Below are positions 1 through 7,880 of a stretch of DNA of 33,017 nt, in pieces (position 1 is the first letter of the stretch; each line of letters starts with the position of its first letter). The position numbers were made by a program, and so were the translations under genes. Below the pieces are notes generated by a model. The model did not search any database and had not been told where the DNA came from. It saw only the letters and a program-made list of their open reading frames with translations. Where the stretch lies: the NCBI GenBank assembly GCA_946479475.1, contig CAMLGG010000026.1, forward strand, positions 1-33,017, read 5' to 3'. The stretch is from an uncultured Ideonella sp. GTDB lineage: Bacteria > Pseudomonadota > Gammaproteobacteria > Burkholderiales > Burkholderiaceae.

Positions 1-184
1 TGAGCACCCAGGGCAGGTACAGCTGCGAGGTGTAGAGCGCGATGTCCTCGTTGGACACGCCGAGGTTCTTGTAGATGATGGCGGCGACCACGCCCACCAT
101 CACGTTGGGCAGGCCCATCGCGAGGTAGAGCGAGGGCACCCAGGTGAGGGGGTGGCGCGAGGGGCGCAAGGTCGAGATGCTCAT
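1..184 (-). CDS. MFS transporter, AmpG-like, N-terminal fragment
   Basis: Only the first 61 codons are inside the window; the gene runs off the left edge. The peptide starts MSISTLRPSRHPLTWVPSLY and continues into a hydrophobic segment (about residues 18-38) with the polar turn YKNLGVSNEDIALYTSQLY. This helix-loop-helix opening is typical of AmpG-like major facilitator permeases, which import muropeptides or oligosaccharides across the inner membrane. It is the last visible gene of the leftward glycosidase block, 29 bases after the HExxH-TPR gene, so it may be a second inner-membrane route for xyloglucan fragments beside the GPH symporter. There is no Shine-Dalgarno sequence before the ATG; the spacer is three copies of an 11-bp repeat. 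An in-frame stop in that repeat rules out an earlier start. The family call rests on one helix and a half, so the subfamily is uncertain. Confidence 0.6.
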   Translation of the reverse strand, partial: MSISTLRPSRHPLTWVPSLYLAMGLPNVMVGVVAAIIYKNLGVSNEDIALYTSQLYLPWVL

Positions 185-185
185 G

Positions 186-218
186 GCGTGGTCAGGGCGT
201 GGTCAGGGCGTGGTCAGG
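186..218. repeat. Three perfect 11-bp tandem repeats
   Basis: The unit GCGTGGTCAGG occurs three times head to tail without a mismatch. The array fills the spacer between the stop codon of the HExxH-TPR gene (TGA at 216-214, inside the third copy) and the ATG of the MFS gene at 184. On the coding strand the repeats read as C-rich CCTGACCACGC units and leave no purine-rich ribosome binding site. Slipped-strand change in copy number would alter the distance between the two genes. Confidence 0.9.
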
Positions 219-1743
219 ACGCGAGGATCAACAGGGGTGCCACTTCGTCCGCCGGCTTGCCGGCCCGGATGGCTTCGATGGCCTGGCGGGCACGGGTGGC
301 CCGCTCGGGCTGGTGTGTGCCGGTGGCCAGGGGCACCAGCGCGCGGATGGCGAGTTCACGGTCGCCGGCCTCCAGGTCGACCCGCGCTTCCATGACGGCG
401 TACTCAGGGACGGAAGGCGCCAGCAGGCGGGCGCCGCGGGCGGCGTTCAGCACGTTCTGGTCTATGCCCTTGGTGGCCAGGATTCGCGCCAGGTGGAAGA
501 GCGTGGGCGCCTCGTCCTTCTTCAGGCGATAGGCCTTGATCAGGTGGCTGCGGGCGCTGTCGAGGGCCGCCTGCTGCGGCTCACCGGACAACTTCTCCGC
601 CTGGCGCATCAGGGCCCGTGCCATGAGGTAGTGCGCCTCGAACGACGCGCCTTCCTCGGCGACCATGGGCTCCAGCCATTGCACGGCGGCAGCAGGGTCG
701 CCGAACAGGACTTCGGCGCGCGCCAGTACCAGCGAGAGCAACTGGCTGGGGGCCTGTCCTGGCCTGCGGGCCTGCGCGCGCAGCCGCTCGAGGATCTCCT
801 GCCCGGCCTCCGGCTTGGGGCAGGTGCGCAACAGACCCGAGTCCAGCGCGAGCCTCGCCGCCTCGTCGGAGAGCTCCGACAGCCGGACGTTCGGCACCGG
901 GATCTCCGCGCTGCGGATCTTCACCATCGGCAAGGCGCGCCGGTAGGCGTTGATCGTCTTGGGCAGGTCGGCCACCACGATGCCGGTGGCGGCCTGGAAT
1001 GCTGCCACGCTGTCCTCGCCGGCACTCAGGCGGACGAAGTAACCCGCGAGCGCCTGTGTGCGCTTGCCTTCGCTCAGCATGTAGTGGGTCAGCAGCCACG
1101 ATTGCGCGTAGAGGCGCTCGGTGTCGAAGCGATTGGTCTGCTTCGATTCGCGCCTGCTCCATTGCAGGACCTCGTCGAACGGCAGCCAGGGCGGCGTTTC
1201 GAGGATCGGCAGCCTGTCCTGGTGCTGGCCGCCGAGCGAGATGGCGCCGTCCTCGTAGGCCGCGGTGCCCATGTACTCCGCAAAGCCCTCGACGTACCAC
1301 GCGGGGTAGGTCATCGTCGCGTACTGGAACATCAGGTGGTGGGCATACTCGTGCTGCAGCACGAGTCGGCTCGTGTCCCACCCGTCCGGCCCCAGTTCCC
1401 GGGCCTGCGTGGCGTACATCAGCGAGCCTTCGGCGCAGTTGTAGAAGACGCCGGCCACGTTCTGTTCCAGGCTGGGGCGCAAGTCGTGAAGCGCGCTCGG
1501 GCCTTCCATCAGGTGGATCTCCGCCCGCCCCTGCGCGCGCACGCTCTTGTCGTCGGCCCCGAGAAGCTTCAGGCTCAGCCATCGGAAGGCCTCCAGCTGC
1601 CTGAGGTAGTCGCGGGTGACGGATTCCTGCGCGCTGCTGTAGAGCGTGAAGTGCTCGCTTTCGGCGAAGTACCAGCGTGCCGCCATGGCCGGGGCCGCCA
1701 GCAGGCATCCGGCCAGGCAGGCGGCGATAGTGCGGAGATTCAT
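214..1743 (-). CDS. Secreted HExxH metallopeptidase-like protein with TPR repeats
   Basis: This 509-residue protein begins with a Sec signal peptide (MNLRTIAACLAGCLLAAPAMA, cut about residue 21). It carries the zinc motif HEYAHH at 131-136, followed by WYVEGFAEY at 150-158. This is the HExxH...EGxAEY layout of gluzincin-like peptidases of the MA clan, with H131, H135 and a glutamate in 152-156 as probable zinc ligands and E132 as the catalytic base. The C-terminal half (about 290-509) is alpha-helical and alanine-rich, with TPR-like spacing. The gene starts 19 bases after the GH9 gene and so probably shares its transcript. Nothing in it resembles a glycosidase. A peptidase or a scaffold that has kept the fold are both possible, and the substrate is unknown. 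I am sure of the motif and export signal, not of activity. Confidence 0.7.
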   Translation of the reverse strand: MNLRTIAACLAGCLLAAPAMAARWYFAESEHFTLYSSAQESVTRDYLRQLEAFRWLSLKLLGADDKSVRAQGRAEIHLMEGPSALHDLRPSLEQNVAGVFYNCAEGSLMYATQARELGPDGWDTSRLVLQHEYAHHLMFQYATMTYPAWYVEGFAEYMGTAAYEDGAISLGGQHQDRLPILETPPWLPFDEVLQWSRRESKQTNRFDTERLYAQSWLLTHYMLSEGKRTQALAGYFVRLSAGEDSVAAFQAATGIVVADLPKTINAYRRALPMVKIRSAEIPVPNVRLSELSDEAARLALDSGLLRTCPKPEAGQEILERLRAQARRPGQAPSQLLSLVLARAEVLFGDPAAAVQWLEPMVAEEGASFEAHYLMARALMRQAEKLSGEPQQAALDSARSHLIKAYRLKKDEAPTLFHLARILATKGIDQNVLNAARGARLLAPSVPEYAVMEARVDLEAGDRELAIRALVPLATGTHQPERATRARQAIEAIRAGKPADEVAPLLILAS

Positions 1744-1762
1744 GTGTCTCGTCGTTGTCGAT

Positions 1763-3490
1763 TCAAGGCGCCGGCGTCAGCTCTTGCAGCGCCGCCGAGA
1801 CATACACCAGCGGCGCGTTCCAGTTGATGGCGATCTCGTTGCTCGCGTAGCTGCAGACGTGGTCCAGCCAGGCCTTGGCAGGCACGGTGGAGGGGTAGGG
1901 CACCGGGCAGTCCTTCGCGTCCTGCAGGCCCGCGTTGGGGCCGCCGACGACGAAGCCCGGCACCGGGGCGGCGATGCCGTCGGCCTCGGAGGGGCGGTGG
2001 TGCGGGTGCTGCGGCGAGCGGGTGCCGAAGCCGGTGACCATCGAGCTGCCCAGCGGGTTGCGGCCCAGCACGAAGTCGAGCGCCGATTGCGCTGCATCGA
2101 GCTGCCGGCGGTCGCCCGAGAGGCGGTAGCCCTGGATCAGCATCATGGCCTGGTTGAGCAGGCCCGAGTTGCTGCCCCAGTTGAAGTCGGCCGCGCCCTG
2201 CATGCCCACCCGGTAGGGCGACGTGGACCAGACGCTCGCGAGACCGGCCGCCAGGCCGTCGATGCGCTCGGCGATGAGACGTTGATCGGCCGCGGCGGTG
2301 AGCTGGCCGCGGTGCGCGGCGAGCGACATCCACGCCAGGCCGTCGACGCTGCCCCAGCTGGGCACGCTGGCCGGCACTCGATCGGCCTTGAACGCGGCGT
2401 AGAAGTTGTCTTCGCGGGTGGTGATGTACAGCTCCGCCGCGGCCCACGCGAACTCGTCTGCCAGCTTGTCGTCGTCGTAGCCGCCGGTGTGGATGTCGGG
2501 CGGCTGCTTGTAGACCACCGCGGGGTTCTTCGCGGCCCAGGCCCAGGCGGCCAGGGCGGCCTTGCGCATGCGCTCCGACAGGCCGGGACGCTGCGCCTCG
2601 AAGCCGGCGAAGACGCGGCTGGCCTGGGCCATCACCGCCGCGAAGTCCAGTGCGGCGGCGGTGGTCTTCTGCACCACGTAGCGCTCGGCCGTGGCCTGGT
2701 CGGGCATGACCATGCCGTCGAAGCCCTTGTTGGTGAGCTTGTGGTAGACCCCGCCATCGGCCGGGTCCTGCATCGCGAGCATCCAGTCGAGGTTCCACAG
2801 GGCCTCGTTCAGCACGTCGGGCAGCCCGTCGCCGCTCTCGGGGATGTTGAGCGCCTGGCGCTTGAAGAACCCGGGGAACTGCTCGTAGGCGGCCAGCAGC
2901 GTGTAGACCGTGATGCCCGAGTTGACGATGTACTTGTTGTAGTCGCCGGCGTCGTACCAGCCCCTGGGTGCGGAGATCACCGTGCCTTCGGGCCGGCCCG
3001 GGCCGGCGGCGGAGGCATGCACCAGCACCTTGGTGTCGGGATGGCCGGCGGCCCGCGCCCAGGCGCCGGCGTACTTCGGCTCCAGCGCGATGCCGGCGCG
3101 GTTGAAGTAGAAGGCCCGCAGGGCGCCCGCGTTGAGCGCCGCGTAGGCATCGGGGGCGATGGTGAAGGGCGGCGAGTCGGCCACCCCATCGACGTGCAGC
3201 CGGTAGGTGCCGGGGGCCTTCAGCGACGAAAACTCGGCGAGCCGGAAGGTCTCCTGCGCCGGCTCCCACGCCTTCGCCGGGCCCAGCGTGCCGCGGTAGG
3301 CCTCGCGGCCGGTCGCCGCATCGACGACCATGAAGACGGAGGCCTCGGTGGCAGGCACGGCCGCCCACTTGGCGGCGGCGGGCGGGAAGCCCAGCTGGTT
3401 GACCTGGATGGCCGGCGCGCCCTCGGCAAAGGAGGGCGACGAGGTCATCAGCGCGAATGCGGCGGCGCAGAGAAGGTGACGATGGATCAA
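1763..3490 (-). CDS. GH9 endo-beta-1,4-glucanase, secreted
   Basis: Endoglucanase of glycoside hydrolase family 9, expected to cut the beta-1,4-glucan backbone of xyloglucan or cellulose. From the TTG at 3490 the protein is 575 residues: signal peptide 1-22 (MIHRHLLCAAAFALMTSSPSFA), an Ig-like CelD_N domain at about 28-112, then the (alpha/alpha)6 barrel. Family landmarks are present: DAGDYNKY at 180-187 holds the catalytic base aspartates D180/D183, SPQHPHHRPS at 492-501 is the conserved histidine loop, and SYASNEIAINWN at 547-558 holds the proton donor E552. The next in-frame ATG (codon 15) would cut the signal peptide in half, and longer in-frame forms give arginine-rich non-coding-looking sequence, so TTG is preferred. 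The TTG overlaps the GH2 stop as TTGA, which implies translational coupling. Confidence 0.92.
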   Translation of the reverse strand: MIHRHLLCAAAFALMTSSPSFAEGAPAIQVNQLGFPPAAAKWAAVPATEASVFMVVDAATGREAYRGTLGPAKAWEPAQETFRLAEFSSLKAPGTYRLHVDGVADSPPFTIAPDAYAALNAGALRAFYFNRAGIALEPKYAGAWARAAGHPDTKVLVHASAAGPGRPEGTVISAPRGWYDAGDYNKYIVNSGITVYTLLAAYEQFPGFFKRQALNIPESGDGLPDVLNEALWNLDWMLAMQDPADGGVYHKLTNKGFDGMVMPDQATAERYVVQKTTAAALDFAAVMAQASRVFAGFEAQRPGLSERMRKAALAAWAWAAKNPAVVYKQPPDIHTGGYDDDKLADEFAWAAAELYITTREDNFYAAFKADRVPASVPSWGSVDGLAWMSLAAHRGQLTAAADQRLIAERIDGLAAGLASVWSTSPYRVGMQGAADFNWGSNSGLLNQAMMLIQGYRLSGDRRQLDAAQSALDFVLGRNPLGSSMVTGFGTRSPQHPHHRPSEADGIAAPVPGFVVGGPNAGLQDAKDCPVPYPSTVPAKAWLDHVCSYASNEIAINWNAPLVYVSAALQELTPAP

Positions 3491-5541
3491 GGAGTGGCTT
3501 CCCAGATGACGGTATCGGTGAGGCCCGCGTCCGTCCTGACGCGCAGCACGTTGCGGCCCGCCACGAGCGTGACCTGCGGCCAGGTGGCGACGCGGTCGGC
3601 CGGCTCTTTCGAGCCGACCGTCCGGCCGTTGAGCTCGAGCGTCACGCGGGCGGCATTGGTGTAGACCTTGACGGCGGTCGGACCTGCGGTGCGCAGGGTG
3701 TGGCGCCGGCTGGTGATGTAGACCACCGGCTCGCGGCTCCACTGCGCGCGGTACCAGAAGAAGGCGTCCTTGCGGACCAGCCGGTCGTAGGTCACCAGGC
3801 CCTTGTCGTTGACGCCCGGGCGGTCGCCTTCATTGCGGCCGGCCGAGGCGAGGTCGAAGCCCACCCAGACGAAGCTGCCCCACAGCCACGGCCGGGCGCG
3901 GATCTGGCGCCAGTAGGCTTCGTGGAACAGGGCCTGGTACTGCTCCGGATGCCAGGCGCTGTTGGGCACCGGGCGCTTCGGCGGGTCCTCCTGCTGCAGC
4001 ACGCTGGCGCCGGCCCCGTACTCGCTCAGCCCGAAGGCGCGGCGGGGCATCTTCTGGTGCAGCGCGTCGGCCCAGGGGCCGATGTCGGCGAGCTCGTGGT
4101 CGTACCAGCCGAAGTAGCGGTTGTAGCCGGTGACGTCGGTTTGCAGCGCGAGCCCGTCGTCGTCGGCCGCGCAGCAGTGGGCGTAGGCGGTGGGGCGCGA
4201 TGGGTCCTCGCGCCGGGCCTGCAGCTGCAGCTCGGCCAGCAGTGCACGGCTGGTGGCATCGGCCTGGTAGACCTCGTTGCCCAGGCCCCAGATCGCGACG
4301 GACGGATGCGGGCCGGCCTGGCGCATCAACTCGCGCAGCTGCCGGCCGAGGTTGGTGCGGAAGGCCAGGCTGTCCTGCATCGCGCTGTTGAGCGGGATCT
4401 CGGTCCACAGCACGAAGCCGAGCCGGTCGGCCAGCTCGTACACGCGCTGCGGATGCTGGAAGTGCACCAGCCGCAGGCCGGTCACGCCGAGTTGCTGCAG
4501 GATCTCCATGTCGAGGTCGACGTCGGCGTCGCCCACCGCCAGCCCGCGTCCCGGCCGGCCGGGATGGAAGTAGTTGACGCCGTGCAGCGGGTAGGGCTGG
4601 CCATTGAGAAGGAAGCCGCGCTGCGGGTCTATCGCCACCTGCCGGATGCCCACCGGCAGCTCGACCTCGTCGATGACCTCGCCATGCTCCAGCACCTCGG
4701 TCGTCAGGCGATAGAGGTAAGGATCGCGCACGCCCTGCCACAGCCGTGGCTGCTGGAGCAGGAGCACGTGCCGGCTCAGCTCGTTGAAGCCGCCGGCGCG
4801 GGCATCGACGCCGCTCTCGTCACGCAGCACGACGCGCCCCTCGGCGTCGCGCAGGATCAGGCGCAAGGTGACGGGCCGGGTCTCGGCGCCGTCGTTGCGG
4901 ACACGGGCCGTGACGCGCAGCTTCGCGCTTGCACGCGTCACGTCCTCGACCGAGACCTGGACGCCGGGCCCGCCGTCGTCCAGCAGATCGATGTGCCGGC
5001 GGTGCGTCTCGATCAGGCGGACCTGCCGGTACAGGCCGCCGAAGACGGTGAAGTCGCCTCCGAGCGGGGCGACCGTGGGCAGGCTGCCGTTGTCGACCCG
5101 CACCGCCAGCGTGTTGCGGCCCGGCTTGAGCAGGCCCGTCACGTCGAAGCGGAAGCGGGCGTAGCCGCCCTCGTGGCGGCCGGCGTGGTGGCCGTTGACC
5201 CAGACATCGGCCGCCAGGGCCGCGCCGTCGAACTCGAGGAATCGCCTGCGCGCCGAAGGCGACGCCTCCAGCTCGATCGTGCGGCGGTACCAGGCCGGCC
5301 CGCGGTAATACGCGCCCCCCGCTTCGCCATCGACGGCGTTGTAGGTGTGCGGCAGCGTGACCGTGGGCCAGGCGGTGTCGTCGAACGCGTTGGCCTCGGC
5401 GCCGGCCACCTCCGCGCGCTGGAAGCGCCAGGCCTCGTTCAAGGGCGTGGACACGCGGCTGGCCGCCTGGGCCAGCACGCAGGTCAGCAGCCCCAGCAGG
5501 ATCAGGCCGGCGCGCCGCACCTTCGAGCTAGGCCAGGGCAT
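3487..5541 (-). CDS. GH2 beta-galactosidase-type glycosidase, exported
   Basis: A 684-residue family GH2 enzyme, most likely an exo-beta-galactosidase acting on galactosylated xyloglucan side chains in the periplasm. A signal peptide spans 1-27 (cleavage near AQA-AS). The sugar-binding jelly roll (about 30-180) includes FLEFDGAALAADVWVNGHHA. An Ig-like sandwich (185-300) and the TIM barrel (305-600) follow. GLGNEVY at 419-425 supplies the acid/base E423, and FGLSEYG at 503-509 supplies the nucleophile E507. The last 80 residues match a DUF4982-like beta domain. The ATG at 5541 is chosen because GGGAG lies just upstream and the signal peptide starts there; earlier in-frame codons overlap the GH31 gene and encode arginine-rich shadow sequence. 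The gene starts 14 bases after GH31. GH2 also includes beta-glucuronidases and mannosidases, so the sugar is inferred from context. Confidence 0.85.
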   Translation of the reverse strand: MPWPSSKVRRAGLILLGLLTCVLAQAASRVSTPLNEAWRFQRAEVAGAEANAFDDTAWPTVTLPHTYNAVDGEAGGAYYRGPAWYRRTIELEASPSARRRFLEFDGAALAADVWVNGHHAGRHEGGYARFRFDVTGLLKPGRNTLAVRVDNGSLPTVAPLGGDFTVFGGLYRQVRLIETHRRHIDLLDDGGPGVQVSVEDVTRASAKLRVTARVRNDGAETRPVTLRLILRDAEGRVVLRDESGVDARAGGFNELSRHVLLLQQPRLWQGVRDPYLYRLTTEVLEHGEVIDEVELPVGIRQVAIDPQRGFLLNGQPYPLHGVNYFHPGRPGRGLAVGDADVDLDMEILQQLGVTGLRLVHFQHPQRVYELADRLGFVLWTEIPLNSAMQDSLAFRTNLGRQLRELMRQAGPHPSVAIWGLGNEVYQADATSRALLAELQLQARREDPSRPTAYAHCCAADDDGLALQTDVTGYNRYFGWYDHELADIGPWADALHQKMPRRAFGLSEYGAGASVLQQEDPPKRPVPNSAWHPEQYQALFHEAYWRQIRARPWLWGSFVWVGFDLASAGRNEGDRPGVNDKGLVTYDRLVRKDAFFWYRAQWSREPVVYITSRRHTLRTAGPTAVKVYTNAARVTLELNGRTVGSKEPADRVATWPQVTLVAGRNVLRVRTDAGLTDTVIWEATP
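3498..3503 (-). promoter_or_regulatory. Ribosome binding site for the GH9 TTG start
   Basis: GGGAAG on the minus strand lies inside the end of the GH2 gene, 7 bases before the TTG at 3490. It supports the rare start codon, and reading from TTG restores a complete signal peptide. Confidence 0.6.
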
Positions 5542-5555
5542 GCCGACTCCCACTC

Positions 5556-7835
5556 TCAAGCGGCGGACCAGGCCAGCGAGGAGCCGCTCGCCTGCACCGG
5601 GCTGCGAAGGCCGTCCACCTCGATGGACCAGTGCGACAGCGAGCCTTCGCTGACCTCGGCGAGGTAGCGCGAGCCCTGCCGCGTGACCGTGCCGCGGGCC
5701 GCGATGCGGCCTTCCGGCGAGGCGACGGCGAAGGGCGCGCTGGTGCCGTCGGCCAGGCCGAACACGCGCAGCGTCACGCCGTTCGCGTAGTCGTAGTCGG
5801 GCCTCTCCGTCTCGCTGCCCCAGGGCAGGACGGTGTTGGGCGCCACGTACAGCGGCAGGCTCAGGAAGCCGTGCTGCTCGCGCTGCCAGCGGCCGCCGGG
5901 CTTGCGCTCGCCGCTCAGCAGGTGGGTCCACTCGCCACCGGTGTCGGGCAGGTAGACGTCGACCTCGCCGCTCTCGGTGAAGACCGGCGCCACCAGCAGC
6001 GACTCGCCGAGGTGGTATTGGCGGTCGAGCGACGTGCAGGCCGGATCCCCCGGGTGCTCCAGCACCATCGAGCGCATCACCGGCACGCCCGTCTCGCAGG
6101 CCTCGATGGCCTTGGCGTAGAGGTAGGGCATGAGGCGGTGCTTGAGGCGGGTGAACTCGCGCAGGACGTCGCAGCTCTCCTCGTCCACCAGCCAGGGCAC
6201 CCGGTACGAGCTGCTGCCGTGCAGGCGGCTGTGCGAGGAAAGCAGGCCGAACTGGATCCAGCGCTTGTAGACGGCCGGCGGCGGGTTGCCCTCGAAGCCG
6301 CCGATGTCGTGGCTCCAGAAGGCGAAGCCGCAGGAGGTGAGCGAAAGGCCGCCGCGCAGGCTCTCGGCCATGGATTCGAAATTGGACCAGCAGTCGCCGC
6401 CCCAGTGCACCGGGAAGCGCTGGCCCGAGGCGTAGGTGGAGCGCGCGAAGACCACGGCCTCCTCGCCCTTGACTTCACGCAGCAGGTCGAAGACGACCTC
6501 GTTGTACTTCAGCGAGTACAGGTTGTGCATCTCCACCGGGTCCGAGCCGTCGTGGTAGACCACGCCCTCGGTCGGGATACGCTCGCCGAAGTCGGTCTTG
6601 AAGCAGTCCACGCCCTGGGCCAGCAGGCGGCGCAGGTGGCCCTGGTACCAGGTGACGGCGGCCGGGTTGGTGAAGTCGACGATGGCCATGCCCGGCTGCC
6701 ACAGGTCGGTCTGCCACACGAGCCCGTTGGGCCGCTTGAGGAAGTAGCCGTTCTTCACGCCTTCGGCGAACAGCGGCGACTTCTGGCCGACGTAGGAATT
6801 GATCCACAGGCTGATCTTCAGCCCCTTGGCCTTCAGCCGCGCCAGCATGGCCTCGGGCTCGGGGAAGCCGCGCGGGTCCCACTGGAAGTTGACCCACTCG
6901 AACTCGCGCATCCAGAAGCAGTCGAAGTGGAAGACCGCCAGCGGCAGCTCGCGGCGCTTCATCTCGTCGATGAAGTGGGTGGCGGTGGCCTCGTCGTACT
7001 GCGTGGTGAACGAGGTCGTCATCCACAGGCCGAAGGTCCAGGCGGGCGGCAGCGGGGCGCGGCCGGTGAGCGCGGTCAGGCGCGCCAGCACGTCCTTCTG
7101 CGTCGGGCCGGCGATGATGCAGTAGTCGAGGCTCTCGCCTTCGCGGCTGAACTGCACGCGGGTCGTCTTCTCGGAAGCCACCTCGAAGGACACCGGGCCG
7201 GCCTCGTTGACCAGCACGCCGTAGCCGCGGCTGGTGAGGTAGAAGGGCACGCTCTTGTAGGCCTGCTCGCAGGCGGTGCCGCCGTCCTTGTTGACGTTCT
7301 CGACCACCTGGCCGTTCTTGACCCACGGTGTGAAGCGCTCGCCCAGGCCGTAGACGCTTTCGCCCACCTGCAGCGTGAGCTGCTCGTGCAGGAAGTTGCC
7401 CTTGGCGCCGCCCTGGATGTAGGCGAGGCTGCGCCAGTCGCTCTTGGTCAGCACGCGGCTGCCTTCGCGGAAGACGAGGCTCCAGCCTTCGCCCTTCTTC
7501 ACGTCGACCGAGATCGCGCCGGAGGTCATGGTGACGTGGGTCGCGCTCTCCTCGATCTGCACGGCCGGCGTGCCCGCGCCGGGCATCGGCACGTGCAGGC
7601 GTGGTGCCTCGGAGGCCGAGTAGTGCTCGACGCTGACGCGGATCACGCCGGGCAGCGGCGAGCGCAGCGTGACGGTGAGCGTGGGGCCGGCGAGCGTGTC
7701 GCCGCGGTGCTTGATCGGGCGCGTCGTGGCCAGCACGACTATGCGGTCGGCATGTGCCTCGACCGCATAGGCCTCGGCCGCGTAGTGCGCGGCGATGCCC
7801 GGCTGCAGCAGCCATTGTCCGTCGGTGAATTTCAT
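5556..7835 (-). CDS. yicI: GH31 alpha-xylosidase, YicI type, cytoplasmic
   Basis: A 759-residue GH31 alpha-xylosidase that removes the non-reducing-end alpha-1,6-xylose from xyloglucan oligosaccharides. CFKTDFGERIP at 411-421 gives the nucleophile D415, and HWGGDCWSNFESMAESLRGG at 477-496 gives the acid/base D481. These are one residue off E. coli YicI numbering (D416, D482). The substrate-loop segments WQTDLWQPGMAIVDFTN and GFAFWSHDIGGFE also follow the YicI pattern. No signal peptide is present, so it acts in the cytoplasm after the GPH symporter, together with the GH1 beta-glucosidase. It follows GH43 by 45 bases, and GAGG lies 10 bases before the ATG. The close residue match makes alpha-xylosidase much more likely than alpha-glucosidase. 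Confidence 0.95.
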   Translation of the reverse strand: MKFTDGQWLLQPGIAAHYAAEAYAVEAHADRIVVLATTRPIKHRGDTLAGPTLTVTLRSPLPGVIRVSVEHYSASEAPRLHVPMPGAGTPAVQIEESATHVTMTSGAISVDVKKGEGWSLVFREGSRVLTKSDWRSLAYIQGGAKGNFLHEQLTLQVGESVYGLGERFTPWVKNGQVVENVNKDGGTACEQAYKSVPFYLTSRGYGVLVNEAGPVSFEVASEKTTRVQFSREGESLDYCIIAGPTQKDVLARLTALTGRAPLPPAWTFGLWMTTSFTTQYDEATATHFIDEMKRRELPLAVFHFDCFWMREFEWVNFQWDPRGFPEPEAMLARLKAKGLKISLWINSYVGQKSPLFAEGVKNGYFLKRPNGLVWQTDLWQPGMAIVDFTNPAAVTWYQGHLRRLLAQGVDCFKTDFGERIPTEGVVYHDGSDPVEMHNLYSLKYNEVVFDLLREVKGEEAVVFARSTYASGQRFPVHWGGDCWSNFESMAESLRGGLSLTSCGFAFWSHDIGGFEGNPPPAVYKRWIQFGLLSSHSRLHGSSSYRVPWLVDEESCDVLREFTRLKHRLMPYLYAKAIEACETGVPVMRSMVLEHPGDPACTSLDRQYHLGESLLVAPVFTESGEVDVYLPDTGGEWTHLLSGERKPGGRWQREQHGFLSLPLYVAPNTVLPWGSETERPDYDYANGVTLRVFGLADGTSAPFAVASPEGRIAARGTVTRQGSRYLAEVSEGSLSHWSIEVDGLRSPVQASGSSLAWSAA

Positions 7836-7880
7836 CGGGGGAGGTACCTCATTGACCGTGTTCGATGGGGAAGGAAACTT

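Noticed and set aside
3491..3742. N-terminal extension of GH9 by 84 residues
   Set aside because: The extension overlaps the GH2 C-terminus and is arginine-, glycine- and proline-rich. The signal peptide starts only at the TTG.
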